Shown here: positions 50,154 to 59,395 of the stretch, piece after piece
Layout of the letters: each line of letters opens with the position of its first letter
How positions within the stretch are numbered: the first letter of the stretch is position 1
DNA from: Bacillus piscicola
GTDB lineage: Bacteria; Bacillota; Bacilli; Bacillales; Marinococcaceae
NCBI RefSeq assembly: GCF_022458745.1
Contig: NZ_JAJJJF010000002.1
Span: 62,001 to 126,000, forward strand
Reading direction: 5' to 3'
DNA length: 64,000 bases
Position numbers and translations under genes: made by a program
The notes under the pieces: generated by a model
Database searches by the model: none
Told to the model about the DNA's origin: nothing
What the model saw: only the letters and a program-made list of their open reading frames with translations

Positions 50154-51254
50154 ATGAACGATCGTATTAGGAAAGGAACACCCCGGCGCTGGACAGCATT
50201 AATTGTTCTGGCAGTTCTGTTAGTGGTTACACAAATTCCGCTTCCTTATTACTATTCACAGCCAGGTGACGCGGCACCACTCGGTGAGATGATATCCGTT
50301 GACAGTGGTAACGGAGAAGTAGGTGAATTTTACTTAACGACGATCAGGCAGCGACGTGCAACGATTCCACTTTTTATATGGGCAAAATTTTCTTCTTATC
50401 GGGAAGTTGTTCCGACCGATGCCTTTCTGTTAGAGGATGAGACGGATGAAGAATATTTTCATCGACAGACGATGTTGATGGACAGTGCCCAAGAAGCTGC
50501 TAAAATCACGGCGTATGAGGCAGCAGGATTCCCGTTTGATGTGAAATTCCAAGGAATCCGCGTTACTCAAGTGATCGAAGGGATGGATGCGGCCAACCAT
50601 TTAAAAGAAGGCGACTTGATCACAAAATTAAGAGGAGAACCGATTACAACCTTGGAGGAGCTGAACTCGCTTTTGGCCGATGAAAAGGCAGGAGAAGAAG
50701 TAGAGCTCACGATTAAACGAGACGGTGCAACCAAGGATGTCGTTGTGGAAATGGATACATTCCCCGCTGAAATGGGACAGTACGATAAAGTCGGGCTTGG
50801 GTTGCTTTATCCGTTTACACAGCGTGATGTGACATTTGATCCTGAAGTTACGATCGATGCTGGAGCAATTGGCGGTCCATCCGCAGGTCTGATGTTTTCA
50901 CTCGAAATATACAATCAATTAATTGAAAAAGATTTAACCGGAGGACTCGACGTAGCCGGAACGGGAACGATTGATGAAGATGGGAACGTTGGCAGAATCG
51001 GCGGGATTGACAAAAAAATAGTTGCCGCACATAAAGCCGGTGTCGATGTTTTCTTTGCTCCTGATGATGACCTTGCAACTCCGTCCAACTATCAAATCGC
51101 GGTAAAAACGGCTGAAGAGTTGGGAACAGATATGGTAGTCATACCAGTGAAAGAATTTAACGACGCGGTCTCTTATTTAGAGAATCGTCTAAAAGAAAAA
51201 ACAGCCGTCCAAGAGGATTCTCTTGAGCTGGCTGCTTTTTCTTTTAGGTTATGA
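50154..51254 (+). CDS. ylbL: PDZ and Lon-protease-domain protein YlbL
   Basis: The 366-aa protein has an N-terminal membrane anchor (ALIVLAVLLVVTQIPLPYY), a central PDZ domain (VTQVIEGMDAANHLKEGDLI, ITTLEELNSLL) and a C-terminal S16 Lon peptidase domain with catalytic Ser in GGPSAGLMFSLE and Lys in GRIGGIDKKIVAAHKAG. In B. subtilis YlbL degrades the cell-division inhibitor YneA together with CtpA after DNA damage. AAGGGG precedes ATG 50154. An intrinsic terminator is embedded in its last codons and its stop overlaps the end of the convergent tmcAL gene by six bases. Confidence 0.94.
   Translation: MNDRIRKGTPRRWTALIVLAVLLVVTQIPLPYYYSQPGDAAPLGEMISVDSGNGEVGEFYLTTIRQRRATIPLFIWAKFSSYREVVPTDAFLLEDETDEEYFHRQTMLMDSAQEAAKITAYEAAGFPFDVKFQGIRVTQVIEGMDAANHLKEGDLITKLRGEPITTLEELNSLLADEKAGEEVELTIKRDGATKDVVVEMDTFPAEMGQYDKVGLGLLYPFTQRDVTFDPEVTIDAGAIGGPSAGLMFSLEIYNQLIEKDLTGGLDVAGTGTIDEDGNVGRIGGIDKKIVAAHKAGVDVFFAPDDDLATPSNYQIAVKTAEELGTDMVVIPVKEFNDAVSYLENRLKEKTAVQEDSLELAAFSFRL
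51191..51246. terminator. Terminator embedded in the 3' end of ylbL
   Basis: AAAAGAAAAAACAGCC (51191-51206) pairs with GGCTGCTTTTTCTTTT (51230-51245), with an inner CAAGAG/CTCTTG stem. It overlaps the ylbL codons before the stop and, read the other way, follows the tmcAL stop closely. Confidence 0.85.
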
Positions 51255-52469
51255 CAGGATGACGGGGGGCAGTTCATATTCTTCTTTCCACTTCAGTATG
51301 CGTTGTGAAGGGGATAAGGGCATGTAATACGCCAGTGCTGCCCTTTCATCAAGTTTTTGCTGTGCGGTTTTTCTTTTTGTCATTTTCGCAAGAAGCGGCA
51401 CACCGACATGTTTTTTAACTTTGTTTAAGTAGGCTTGTCCGGTTTTGTTCATACCGAGCAGACGGATGTGATCGGCTTTTCCTGGTGAAAGAGCCGTGGT
51501 TGCTTCCTGCTTTTCCGTTCCCGTGAGAAGATGGACAGCGAGGCGTTGCAACCGGGTCCACGTATACCGCTTTGTTTTACAAGCTTTCATAAAATCATGG
51601 AAGGACGGCTGTTGCTTTATGTGTGATACGAATCGGTGCTCTAGTCCTTCTTCAGCCTCATAGATACGTGCTAGATATTCGAGGGAGGACGCTAGGATTT
51701 TTTCTTGTAAGTACGGATAAAAACGCTCCCATTCATAAAGTTGATCCCCATGTTTTAGAAAACGTTCAATTTGGAGTCGCGTCGTCTCTGGAATGGTATG
51801 AGCGATTGCTGACGGTGGCATTTTCTCATTGATGAGGGAACGACGGATGCTGGTGGCACTCGCGATTTCATGTTCAGATATCTGCACATCATGATAACCA
51901 GCCTGTTTTCGTGTAATGGTTTCAGGCTGAACAGAGCTATGCAGCTCACGAAGAGCGCGAACATAATGAAAGCCCAAAATGTTATTTGGTTTTGTTAAAT
52001 CGGGCCATGACTTCTCCGGTTCCAGTGCTGAAAAAGCCTGCGCCGCTGCGTTCGGATAGCTGAGGCCCTTAGAGCTGTATTCTTTAATCAGGGAATTATA
52101 CGTTTTCTCATGATTCTGTAGAAACTTGGCAAGTTCAAGAAATGGGTAAACATCTCCGTGTTCACTGCCAAAGCAGAGAGTATCAACGCCGAGTTCACTT
52201 AGAATTGAAACGGCACCGCGGGCAAACCAACTCGCATGCTGGCTTGAAAAAATATAGGGAAGCTCAACGACGAGATCAGCACCGCCTTCAAGTGCCATCA
52301 TCGTACGCACTCTTCTCGGCAAAAGGGCCGGTTCGCCGCGCTGTAAAAAATAACCACTCATGACACAGACGACAACATCAGCGTTTGTTTTTTCTTTGGA
52401 AGAATGGATATGATAAAAATGACCATTATGAAACGGATTATACTCGACAATTAAACCGACCGCTTTCAT
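51249..52469 (-). CDS. tmcAL: tRNA(Met) cytidine acetate ligase TmcAL (YlbM)
   Basis: The 406-aa enzyme makes N4-acetylcytidine at the wobble position of elongator tRNA-Met from acetate and ATP. The nucleotidyltransferase N-terminus AVGLIVEYNPFHNGHFYHI, VCVMSGYFLQRGEPAL, ADLVVELPYIFSSQHA and CFGSEHGD are diagnostic, as is the later SATSIRRSL. ATG 52469 has GAAGGAGG upstream on the minus strand. It is divergent from ylbN, the usual Bacillus arrangement. Confidence 0.95.
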   Translation of the reverse strand: MKAVGLIVEYNPFHNGHFYHIHSSKEKTNADVVVCVMSGYFLQRGEPALLPRRVRTMMALEGGADLVVELPYIFSSQHASWFARGAVSILSELGVDTLCFGSEHGDVYPFLELAKFLQNHEKTYNSLIKEYSSKGLSYPNAAAQAFSALEPEKSWPDLTKPNNILGFHYVRALRELHSSVQPETITRKQAGYHDVQISEHEIASATSIRRSLINEKMPPSAIAHTIPETTRLQIERFLKHGDQLYEWERFYPYLQEKILASSLEYLARIYEAEEGLEHRFVSHIKQQPSFHDFMKACKTKRYTWTRLQRLAVHLLTGTEKQEATTALSPGKADHIRLLGMNKTGQAYLNKVKKHVGVPLLAKMTKRKTAQQKLDERAALAYYMPLSPSQRILKWKEEYELPPVILS

Positions 52470-52580
52470 GACTACCTCCTTCTCCTGCGCAGGATCTCTT
52501 TCTATTGAATCAAGGGCGTGTTATGATATGTAAGACCCGTCAGTACTTGCTCTTCTTAATTATATTGTAAAGAAAAAATG

Positions 52581-52609
52581 TTGACAAATAAATATGCTGT
52601 AGCTATAAT
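52581..52609 (+). promoter_or_regulatory. Consensus promoter of ylbN-rpmF
   Basis: TTGACA (52581-52586), a 17-bp spacer and TATAAT (52604-52609) are a perfect sigma-A promoter, 28 bp before the ylbN ATG. This fits high expression of a ribosomal protein gene. Confidence 0.9.
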
Positions 52610-52637
52610 TATTTTTGTTGCCTAGAGGTGATTTCTG

Positions 52638-53177
52638 ATGAAATGGAGTATTAACCAGCTGCTCACTAAAAAGCATGCAGGCTTAACCGTGGATCAATCC
52701 GTAGATGTCAGCGAATTAAAAGAGCGAGATCGAGAAATTCGAGATATCACGCCAGTCCATGTAACAGGGGAAGCCTCATTTTCTGGAGATACGGTTTCAT
52801 TTCACTTACGGATAACAGGATCGATGATCTTGCCTTGTTCCCGAACCCTTGTGGATGTTACCTTTCCTTTTGATATCGAGATGACGGAACATTTTCGTTT
52901 AGACGGTATGCCGGTAGACGAAGAGGAGATTTACACACATGAGCCTGAAGATGGCTATGTTGATCTTCTACCGTATGTGAAGGAAAATATCTTACTGGAA
53001 CTGCCCATTCAGATTTTTGCGGACAATGTAGATGAAAAAGAAGCAGTTGCGCCGCAGGAAGGAAATGACTGGGAAGTAATCACTAGTGAGAATAGCGGGG
53101 AACATCGACAGGATGAAAAAAGGGACATAGACCCACGAATGGCTGATTTAGCCAAGTTTTTTGACAAACAAGAATGA
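52638..53177 (+). CDS. ylbN: DUF177 (YceD-family) protein YlbN
   Basis: The 179-aa protein belongs to the YceD/DUF177 family, linked to 23S rRNA processing or accumulation in E. coli and plants. The segments VHVTGEASFSGDTVSFHLRI, LPCSRTLVDVTFPFDIEMTE and the acidic VDLLPYVKENILLELPI with DPRMADLAKFF at the end are typical. CTAGAGGTG precedes ATG 52638. It is paired with rpmF downstream across bacteria, supporting a ribosome-assembly role. The C-terminal SENSGEHRQDEK stretch is a hydrophilic linker. Confidence 0.93.
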   Translation: MKWSINQLLTKKHAGLTVDQSVDVSELKERDREIRDITPVHVTGEASFSGDTVSFHLRITGSMILPCSRTLVDVTFPFDIEMTEHFRLDGMPVDEEEIYTHEPEDGYVDLLPYVKENILLELPIQIFADNVDEKEAVAPQEGNDWEVITSENSGEHRQDEKRDIDPRMADLAKFFDKQE

Positions 53178-53216
53178 AAATATGTTGACACATCTATATA
53201 AAGGAGGTGGAGAATT

Positions 53217-53393
53217 ATGGCAGTACCAAAAAGACGTACGTCAAAAGCTCGAAAAGGCCAACGCCGTGCCCATTACAAGCTCCAAGCACCAGGCATGGTT
53301 GAATGTGCTGAATGCGGTGAAATGAAATTGTCTCACCGTGTTTGTAAGAACTGCGGTTCCTACAAAGGGGAGACCGTTGTAGAAAAGAACTAA
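53217..53393 (+). CDS. rpmF: 50S ribosomal protein L32, zinc-ribbon form
   Basis: The 58-aa product starts [20 protein letters not shown] and has two CxxC pairs, CAEC and CKNC, spaced as a zinc ribbon, then [12 protein letters not shown]. It is thus the zinc-binding (C+) form of L32. AAAGGAGGTGG precedes ATG 53217, a very strong site. It lies 39 bp after ylbN and is followed by a terminator. Confidence 0.97.
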   Translation: MAVPKRRTSKARKGQRRAHYKLQAPGMVECAECGEMKLSHRVCKNCGSYKGETVVEKN

Positions 53394-53416
53394 AGAAGCG
53401 AATAAACGAGCCAGAG

Positions 53417-53451
53417 AAGCTGAGATTACCGAAGAGGTGCTCAGCTTTTTT
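53417..53451 (+). terminator. Terminator of ylbN-rpmF
   Basis: AAGCTGAG (53417-53424) and CTCAGCTT (53440-53447) pair around a 15-nt loop, followed by TTTT. Confidence 0.85.
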
Positions 53452-53555
53452 GTTAGTGTAAGTGTATATGCCGCCACGTGACTGAATAGTGAAGGATTTT
53501 AACGTTCCGCTTGGGACAGGATCACCTGGGGGAATACTCGAGGAGGGGAAGAACA

Positions 53556-54323
53556 TTGGGGAAAAAGGTAATCGTGACGCGCGAAGATTTTTTTACATAT
53601 GTGGAGATCAATCAGCCAGAGAAGCGTAACGCAGTTGATTATGAAGTCATGGAACAATTAGAAAATGTGTTGGATGACGTAAAATTGAAAAAGACAGATC
53701 GTTGCCTCATCATCACAGGAGCGGGTAATGACGCATTTTGTTCGGGTGGTGATCTGTCGGTGTTTCACTCGCTGTATACGAAAGAGGACGCATGGCCGAT
53801 GCTTGATCGTATGAGCAAGATCTTGCTGCAGCTCTTTTCTCTCGAAATTCCTACCATTGCCTTCATCAATGGTTCAGCCGTAGGAGGAGGGGCGGAAATT
53901 GCTGCAGCATGTGATTACCGTGTCGCAGTACCCGAGGCGAAAATAGGTTTTGTCCAAGGGAAACTGGCTATTACGACGGGGTGGGGCGGTACGTCTATTC
54001 TATTAGAGCGTGTGAGCGCAGAGACCGCATTTGACATGGCTGCTTCTTGTCGCCTTTATCCAGCTGACAAAGCGAAAGAAATTGGTTTTCTTCAGCACGT
54101 ATTGAATCCTGGACAAGGAAGAGCCGAATTAGAACAATATTTTGCCGCCTGGCAGGACATCCCTGTTCAAGTACTAGCTGCATATAAAAGACGGAAATTA
54201 GATCACACAGACTTGAACATGCTGCGGCAACGGATGAAGAGAGAAGTGGAAGAATGTGCCGTACTATGGGGGAGCGATGCACATCATCAGGCAGTAGAAG
54301 CTTTCCGGAATAAAAAACGTTAA
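53556..54323 (+). CDS. Enoyl-CoA hydratase/isomerase family protein
   Basis: The 255-aa crotonase-fold protein has INQPEKRNAVDYEVM, the oxyanion-hole segment DAFCSGGDLSVF, and the second loop INGSAVGGGAEIAAACDYRVA with KIGFVQGKLAITTGWGG. The position of the usual first catalytic glutamate in the GGGAEIA loop is kept; the second is less clear, so hydratase, isomerase or hydrolase activity cannot be told apart. TTG 53556 has AGGAGGGG upstream; the frame opens at 53511 without a site. It is inserted between rpmF and rsfA. Confidence 0.87.
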   Translation: MGKKVIVTREDFFTYVEINQPEKRNAVDYEVMEQLENVLDDVKLKKTDRCLIITGAGNDAFCSGGDLSVFHSLYTKEDAWPMLDRMSKILLQLFSLEIPTIAFINGSAVGGGAEIAAACDYRVAVPEAKIGFVQGKLAITTGWGGTSILLERVSAETAFDMAASCRLYPADKAKEIGFLQHVLNPGQGRAELEQYFAAWQDIPVQVLAAYKRRKLDHTDLNMLRQRMKREVEECAVLWGSDAHHQAVEAFRNKKR

Positions 54324-54527
54324 CAACGGCACCCGATTTGACGAATATAATAACCCGTGAAAGTCTAACATATGAACAGAAACCACGAAGCCTTGCTATC
54401 ACTCCGAAAGTCTTTTTTTTCTATGAAAAGGAATATTTTTTGAAAAGTAGGTAATAATTTGCTGATAGAGTCATTCTATCTTTTATATTCCAATCATAGA
54501 GATAAAGAAAGGAACGGAGGGATTATG

Positions 54528-55178
54528 ATGGGAATATCCAGACAAGATGCATGGTCTGATGATGATGATATTACACTAGCAGAAATTGTGCTTCGCCATG
54601 TGCGTGAGGGAAGCACCCAGCTGGCCGCTTTTGAGGAAGCCAGCCAAAAACTATCACGCACCGCTGCAGCATGCGGATTTCGATGGAATGCATGCATTCG
54701 CAAAAAGTATGAAGCAGCGATCGAACTGGCTCGTAAACAGAAGGAACACCGGGAAGGAGAAAGCGTTGACTCAAAAGAAACATCGTCTCCTTTGCAGTCA
54801 GTACCACTAGAACCCGTTTCCGATACAGGGGAAGGGAAAGAACAACCTCCTCGCATTGAGGAAAAGTATGAAGTGGCAGAGGAAATCGAGCCAATCCATA
54901 TGGCTGATCAGCTTCAGGACACAGTCACTTTTCTGAAGCAACTGTCTCGCTTCTTAAAGGACAACAACAGCAAGGAACAGAACGAACAAGCTGCGAAAAA
55001 GCAAGCGCTTCAGCAAGAAAATCAAGCATTGCAAAAAGAATTAACTCAAGTGAAAAAAGATTTCCGGAGGCTGCGAGAGGATTACCGTGCCCTTCTTGAT
55101 GTGATGGAAAAAGCGCGGGCATTATCGGAAGGAGCACTCCCTTATTTACAAGACGAGAATATGGAAGAAAGCGGCTAG
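54528..55178 (+). CDS. rsfA: Prespore-specific regulator RsfA (YlbO)
   Basis: The 216-aa protein has an N-terminal Myb/SANT-like DNA-binding region, [20 protein letters not shown] with [20 protein letters not shown] and [14 protein letters not shown], a variable acidic middle, and a C-terminal coiled coil ([18 protein letters not shown] onward). RsfA is a sigma-F-dependent modulator of the prespore sigma-F regulon. GGAGGG precedes ATGs at 54525 and 54528; spacing favours 54528. A terminator hairpin overlaps its stop. Confidence 0.92.
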   Translation: MGISRQDAWSDDDDITLAEIVLRHVREGSTQLAAFEEASQKLSRTAAACGFRWNACIRKKYEAAIELARKQKEHREGESVDSKETSSPLQSVPLEPVSDTGEGKEQPPRIEEKYEVAEEIEPIHMADQLQDTVTFLKQLSRFLKDNNSKEQNEQAAKKQALQQENQALQKELTQVKKDFRRLREDYRALLDVMEKARALSEGALPYLQDENMEESG

Positions 55179-55208
55179 CTGCGTGAATTTCACAGCGGCC
55201 GTTTTTTT
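55172..55208 (+). terminator. Terminator overlapping the rsfA stop codon
   Basis: CGGCTAGCTG (55172-55181) and CAGCGGCCG (55193-55201) pair with one bulge, followed by seven Ts; the TAG stop is in the left arm. Confidence 0.8.
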
Positions 55209-55300
55209 GTATTGTGATTTTGTATCCATAACCTTGCACCGCGGAAAGGAGTCGTTTATGCTAAATTTTGAGAAAAGATAAGAAAGGGAGGTGTTTCCAA

Positions 55301-55693
55301 GTGGGGGATTTCTTTGTCTTTTTAGCGACAACAATGCTTACAATCCCATTTCTTGCATGGTATCTCGTTTACATTATTACGGTAAAATGGACAAAACAAA
55401 AAAGCAAGGCAGTGCGGCTTGCAGCTGATTTTTCAACCGTTTTGTTTATTCTCTCTGTTCATTTTCTCATGATGGCGATATGGAATAATTCCTATTTTTG
55501 GTTGATCTTGTTGGTGATTTTACTGACAGCGGCATTATTTACAATTGTGCATTACCGCACCCGTCATGATATTGAAGTGATGAAACTCGTAAAAGGTATT
55601 TGGCGCTTTACATTTTTTCTCTTTTGCGGCGGGTATATTTTATTGTCTTTTTATGGAATAGTTAGTTATTTGCTTTCTGCTTTTCTTGCTTAA
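55301..55693 (+). CDS. DUF3397 membrane protein
   Basis: The 130-aa protein has four hydrophobic helices and matches the DUF3397 family, common before bshC in Bacillaceae; typical parts are ATTMLTIPFLAWYLVYIIT, ADFSTVLFILSVHFLMMAIW and VKGIWRFTFFLFCGGYILLSF. Function is unknown. GTG 55301 has AAAGGGAGGTG nine bases upstream; the frame itself opens at 55268. It probably forms a short unit with bshC, 66 bp downstream. Confidence 0.82.
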   Translation: MGDFFVFLATTMLTIPFLAWYLVYIITVKWTKQKSKAVRLAADFSTVLFILSVHFLMMAIWNNSYFWLILLVILLTAALFTIVHYRTRHDIEVMKLVKGIWRFTFFLFCGGYILLSFYGIVSYLLSAFLA

Positions 55694-55759
55694 CGCTTCA
55701 TGATAATCTGATATTCAGAGTGAGAGAATAGGGGAAGAGGCAGAAAGGTTGGACGACAC

Positions 55760-57388
55760 ATGGAGTTAGTGGAAAAGTATTGGCCCCATCCTGATAAATT
55801 TGTCCGTGACTATATGAAGCAGAAATCAGCGGCGCTTGCTTTTTTTGACTATGGTTTTTCACAAGAAGCGAAAAAACGACGGCTTCGCGATTTGCAGGAG
55901 AGAGGAGATTCGTTTCCGAGAGCATCTTTGTATAATCATCTTTATACATATAATAGACAATTTCTGCATCATGAAAAGGCTTTAGAGGAATTAGAGAAAC
56001 TGCATAATCCCCGAGCGGTAATGGCGGTCGGCGGGCAGCAGGCTGGACTCTTAACCGGTCCCTTTTACACGATTTCCAAAGCGATTACGATTTTAAAAGA
56101 AGCAAAAAAATTAGAGGTTGACCTGCAAGTCCCAGTATTGCCAGTATTTTGGATAGCCGGTGAAGATCATGATTGGGAAGAGGTCAATCATATTTGGCTT
56201 CCAGGTGAAAATGGCGCAACAAAAATCAACTATAAAGGTCCTTATGATCCCGGACGCTCTATTTCCGACCAAGTATTCGAGAAAAAAGCGTTTCAAGGAT
56301 GGTGGGAGGAAATTATGGAACTCCTGCCGGAAACGCGGCATACTGCGTCTATCGATCGGAAGGTGAGTCAATTAGCAGCACGCGCACATACAGTAACCGA
56401 ATTTTTCGGGGAAATGATGCGCTGGCTCTTTCGTGATACAGGCCTTATCGTCCTGGATGCTCATCACCCGTCTATCCGCGAGTTGGAACAAGATACATTT
56501 CTACACTTGCTAAAGGGCCATAGGGAGGTAAATGAAACTGTCCAAAAAGGAATGGACAGGCGCCGGAGTTCTGCATACGGTCTGCCGGCAGGATTGCCTC
56601 AGGAAAGTATCCATGTATTCTATCATGACGCAAAACAGAGAAGATTGCTTTATGAAAAAAACAGAAGCACATTCACTGATAAAAGCGGGATGGCAGAGTA
56701 TGATAAAAAGGATTTACTAGCAGCAACTGTACGTTATCCGGAGTGCTTCAGTGCAAATGTCCTCACGAGACCGCTTGTGCAGGAGAAGCTGCTCCCAGTA
56801 CTTTCCTTCATTGCCGGCCCAGGGGAGATACATTACTGGTCGCTTCTCCGCCCCTTATTTCATCAGTTTAACGTAACTGTCCCCCCTGTCGTACCACGGA
56901 TCTCCTACACCTTGCTGCCGCGCTGCATGGAAGCGCGGTTGGAGCGGGAGCAGTTAACGATAGAGGATATAATAAGTGATGGCGGAGATGAAAGGAAATC
57001 AGCAATTCTGGATGAAGCAAGACAGGTCGATGGACAGCAATTGGCTGAGAATTTTTTACAGGCGGCCCTGCCTTTTCACGATAAAATGCGTGAGGAATGG
57101 GGAGCATTGAACCCATCTGAAGCGCAATACGGAGAGAAAAACTGGCTTATTATTGAGCGGGAGATACGAAAATTCGCGAAGAAAATAGATTCCTTTCAAG
57201 ACGGTAAGGAGGAGCAACGCCTTCAAAACATACAACAAGCAGCACAATTTCTCCTGCCTCGCAATAAACCGCAAGAACGTGTTTTTAACGTTCTATGGTT
57301 TCTGAATGAATATGGGAGCGATCTGGCCATAAGCCTATGTAACAAGATTGTCGAACGAGAATTGTCTCATCACGTTGTGAAAATGTAA
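55760..57388 (+). CDS. bshC: Bacillithiol biosynthesis cysteine-adding enzyme BshC
   Basis: The 542-aa enzyme adds cysteine to glucosaminyl-malate in the last step of bacillithiol synthesis. Diagnostic stretches are VMAVGGQQAGLLTGPFYTISK, VPVLPVFWIAGEDHDWEEVNH, FSANVLTRPLVQEKLLPVLS with FIAGPGEIHYWSLL, and the C-terminal coiled-coil dimerisation region. The length is as in B. subtilis (539 aa). ATG 55760 has AAAGG about 12 bases upstream. It indicates that the organism uses bacillithiol as its main low-molecular-weight thiol. Confidence 0.95.
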   Translation: MELVEKYWPHPDKFVRDYMKQKSAALAFFDYGFSQEAKKRRLRDLQERGDSFPRASLYNHLYTYNRQFLHHEKALEELEKLHNPRAVMAVGGQQAGLLTGPFYTISKAITILKEAKKLEVDLQVPVLPVFWIAGEDHDWEEVNHIWLPGENGATKINYKGPYDPGRSISDQVFEKKAFQGWWEEIMELLPETRHTASIDRKVSQLAARAHTVTEFFGEMMRWLFRDTGLIVLDAHHPSIRELEQDTFLHLLKGHREVNETVQKGMDRRRSSAYGLPAGLPQESIHVFYHDAKQRRLLYEKNRSTFTDKSGMAEYDKKDLLAATVRYPECFSANVLTRPLVQEKLLPVLSFIAGPGEIHYWSLLRPLFHQFNVTVPPVVPRISYTLLPRCMEARLEREQLTIEDIISDGGDERKSAILDEARQVDGQQLAENFLQAALPFHDKMREEWGALNPSEAQYGEKNWLIIEREIRKFAKKIDSFQDGKEEQRLQNIQQAAQFLLPRNKPQERVFNVLWFLNEYGSDLAISLCNKIVERELSHHVVKM

Positions 57389-57427
57389 AATAAATGAAAA
57401 ATTTTAGTAAGAACGACTATTTTTAGG

Positions 57428-57456
57428 AGCTTCTGCCATGTGGCGGAGGCTTTTTT
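57428..57456 (+). terminator. Terminator between bshC and mraZ
   Basis: AGCTTCTGCC (57428-57437) and GGCGGAGGCT (57442-57451) pair with two G-T pairs around ATGT, followed by six Ts. It isolates the division cluster from bshC. Confidence 0.85.
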
Positions 57457-57480
57457 GTCGTGAAAAAACAAAGAAAAGTT

Positions 57481-57516
57481 GTGGTGTAAAGTGGGGGAAT
57501 GTGGTAACTTTAAAAT
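57481..57516 (+). promoter_or_regulatory. MraZ-box array and mraZ promoter region
   Basis: GTGGTG (57481), GTGGGG (57491) and GTGGTA (57501) are direct repeats at exactly 10-bp spacing, followed by TAAAAT (57511-57516), a good -10. MraZ is known to bind such 10-bp-spaced GTG-type repeats and repress its own promoter, so this is probably the autoregulatory site of the division cluster. Confidence 0.7.
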
Positions 57517-57543
57517 AGAAAGTGGAGGAGGATGGATGAGACG

Positions 57544-57975
57544 ATGTTTATGGGGGAATATCACCATAACGTGGATGATAAAGGTAGAGTGATTATTCCC
57601 TCGCGCTTCCGCGACGGACTGGGAAGTGCCTTTGTTATTACGCGCGGTATGGATGAATGTTTATTTATATACCCCATGGACGAATGGGAACGGCTGGAGA
57701 GCAAGCTGAAGTCCCTGCCCTTCACGAAAAAAGATGCAAGAGCTTTCACCCGTTTCTTTTTTTCAGGAGCAGCCGAATGTGAATTGGATAAACAGGGAAG
57801 AATAAGTATTCCCTCCACTTTGCGCCACTATGCGAAGCTCCAGAAAGAAACCGTGATTATTGGTGTTTCCACACGCGTAGAAATTTGGAGCAAGGATCAC
57901 TGGGATACATATTTCGAAGAATCACAGGAATCCTTTGCTGACATAGCTGAAAACATTGTAGATTTTGATTTCTGA
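57544..57975 (+). CDS. mraZ: Transcriptional regulator MraZ
   Basis: The 143-aa protein has two SpoVT/AbrB-like domains, each with a DxxGRxxxP-like signature: [16 protein letters not shown] and [16 protein letters not shown]. It is the first gene of the division and cell-wall cluster and represses it in E. coli. The family start [12 protein letters not shown] is at ATG 57544; an in-frame ATG at 57532 is directly adjacent to the GGAGGAG site and is less likely. Confidence 0.96.
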   Translation: MFMGEYHHNVDDKGRVIIPSRFRDGLGSAFVITRGMDECLFIYPMDEWERLESKLKSLPFTKKDARAFTRFFFSGAAECELDKQGRISIPSTLRHYAKLQKETVIIGVSTRVEIWSKDHWDTYFEESQESFADIAENIVDFDF

Positions 57976-58018
57976 TGAATAGGATTAGGAAGATGTATGA
58001 AAGGGGGGAGGCGGACCC

Positions 58019-58954
58019 TTGACGCCATTTAGCCATGATACCGTATTACTGCAGGAAGCAGTGGATGGACTAGCTGTCAAACCGGGTGGTATATACGTAG
58101 ATTGCACACTCGGTGGTGGTGGTCACAGTGAGTTGATATTACAAAAGCTAGACGGCGGCCATTTGTATGCATTTGATCAAGATGACAATGCAATCGCGCA
58201 TGCTCAGGAACGACTCAACGAATATGAGCATTGCTTTACGGCTATACATGCCAACTTTGAGGAAATTACTGAACAGCTTTCACGAAGAGACGTGAGTAAA
58301 GTGGATGGTATTTTATTCGATCTAGGTGTCTCCTCACCGCAATTTGACGAAGCAGAACGAGGATTCAGCTACCGATTTGATGCGCCACTTGATATGCGAA
58401 TGAACCAGCAGCAGGGATTAACCGCTAAGGAAGTTGTCAATGAATGGAGCTTCGGTGATTTGCTGTATATTTTTTCGCGTTATGGTGAGGAGAAATTTGC
58501 TAAACAAATTGCACGAAAAATAGAAGCAGCGCGAAAGATAAAACCGATCGAAACAACGTTTGAACTGACGGACATTATTAAGGAAGCTATCCCAGCCCCA
58601 GCGCGCAGGAAGGGTGGTCATCCCTCGAAGCGAACTTTTCAAGCGATTCGGATGGCTGTGAATAACGAACTAGAAGTATTAGAGAAAGCATTACATGATG
58701 CGATAGATTTATTGAATGAAAAGGGCAGGATTTGTGTCATTTCTTTCCATTCTTTGGAGGACAGGCTCTGTAAACAAATTTTCAAAGCGAAAAGCACGCT
58801 TCCCGATTTGCCAAGAGGACTGCCTGTTATTCCAGAAGAGGCAGAGACTGAACTTCGTGTCGTAACTAAAAAACCAATAACCGCTCATGATGCTGAACTT
58901 ACCGAGAACAATCGTTCACATTCGGCTAAATTGCGGGTAGCGGAAAAACGTTAG
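58019..58954 (+). CDS. rsmH: 16S rRNA (cytosine1402-N4)-methyltransferase RsmH
   Basis: The 311-aa enzyme (MraW) methylates the N4 of C1402 in 16S rRNA. Visible are [20 protein letters not shown], the SAM motif [36 protein letters not shown] with [29 protein letters not shown] and [17 protein letters not shown] 58019 is seven bases after AAGGGGGGAGG, leaving no doubt about the start. ftsL follows 12 bp downstream. Confidence 0.96.
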   Translation: MTPFSHDTVLLQEAVDGLAVKPGGIYVDCTLGGGGHSELILQKLDGGHLYAFDQDDNAIAHAQERLNEYEHCFTAIHANFEEITEQLSRRDVSKVDGILFDLGVSSPQFDEAERGFSYRFDAPLDMRMNQQQGLTAKEVVNEWSFGDLLYIFSRYGEEKFAKQIARKIEAARKIKPIETTFELTDIIKEAIPAPARRKGGHPSKRTFQAIRMAVNNELEVLEKALHDAIDLLNEKGRICVISFHSLEDRLCKQIFKAKSTLPDLPRGLPVIPEEAETELRVVTKKPITAHDAELTENNRSHSAKLRVAEKR

Positions 58955-58966
58955 GGGGATAAAACG

Positions 58967-59335
58967 TTGACGAACTTAGCACAGCAAATCCATCGGCAAA
59001 ACCAAGAGAAGCAGGCAGTACATACTACTATTGAAAAACGGCGCGTCCGCGGGAAAATTACGAAAGGCGAAAAATTAATTGCCCTAACCATGGTACTTGC
59101 CATCATATGCGCCTCATTTCTCGTGATATCCAATTATGCAAAAGTGTATGCGCAAGACCGGGAAATTACAAATCTAACGTATTCCATTAAGGAACAGGCA
59201 GAGATTAACAATGGATATGAAGTAGAAGTGTCTGAATTAAGCGCACCTGATCGGATTATGTATTATGCAAAGGAAGAATTGGGCATGACATTAAACGATG
59301 ATAAGGTTAAAGTTATCCAAGAATCAGCGCCGTAA
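58967..59335 (+). CDS. ftsL: Cell division protein FtsL
   Basis: The 122-aa bitopic protein has a basic cytosolic N-terminus (KRRVRGKITKGEKLIA), one transmembrane helix (LTMVLAIICASFLVISNYA) and an external coiled coil (ITNLTYSIKEQAEINNGYEV) with the ending LGMTLNDDKVKVI typical of FtsL/DivIC leucine-zipper proteins. It bridges DivIB/DivIC and PBP2B in the divisome. TTG 58967 has TAGGGGGAT upstream. A terminator-like hairpin follows before pbpB. Confidence 0.93.
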   Translation: MTNLAQQIHRQNQEKQAVHTTIEKRRVRGKITKGEKLIALTMVLAIICASFLVISNYAKVYAQDREITNLTYSIKEQAEINNGYEVEVSELSAPDRIMYYAKEELGMTLNDDKVKVIQESAP

Positions 59336-59352
59336 TAATAGGATAGAGGTGG

Positions 59353-59395
59353 AAAAGGGGCGGCCGATGTAATGATACCGGGCCGGCCCTTTTTT
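59353..59395 (+). terminator. Intrinsic terminator between ftsL and pbpB
   Basis: AAAAGGGGCGGCC (59353-59365) pairs with GGCCGGCCCTTTT (59381-59393) with one mismatch, and the right arm runs into a T tract. It is unexpected inside a normally co-transcribed division cluster. Confidence 0.8.
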
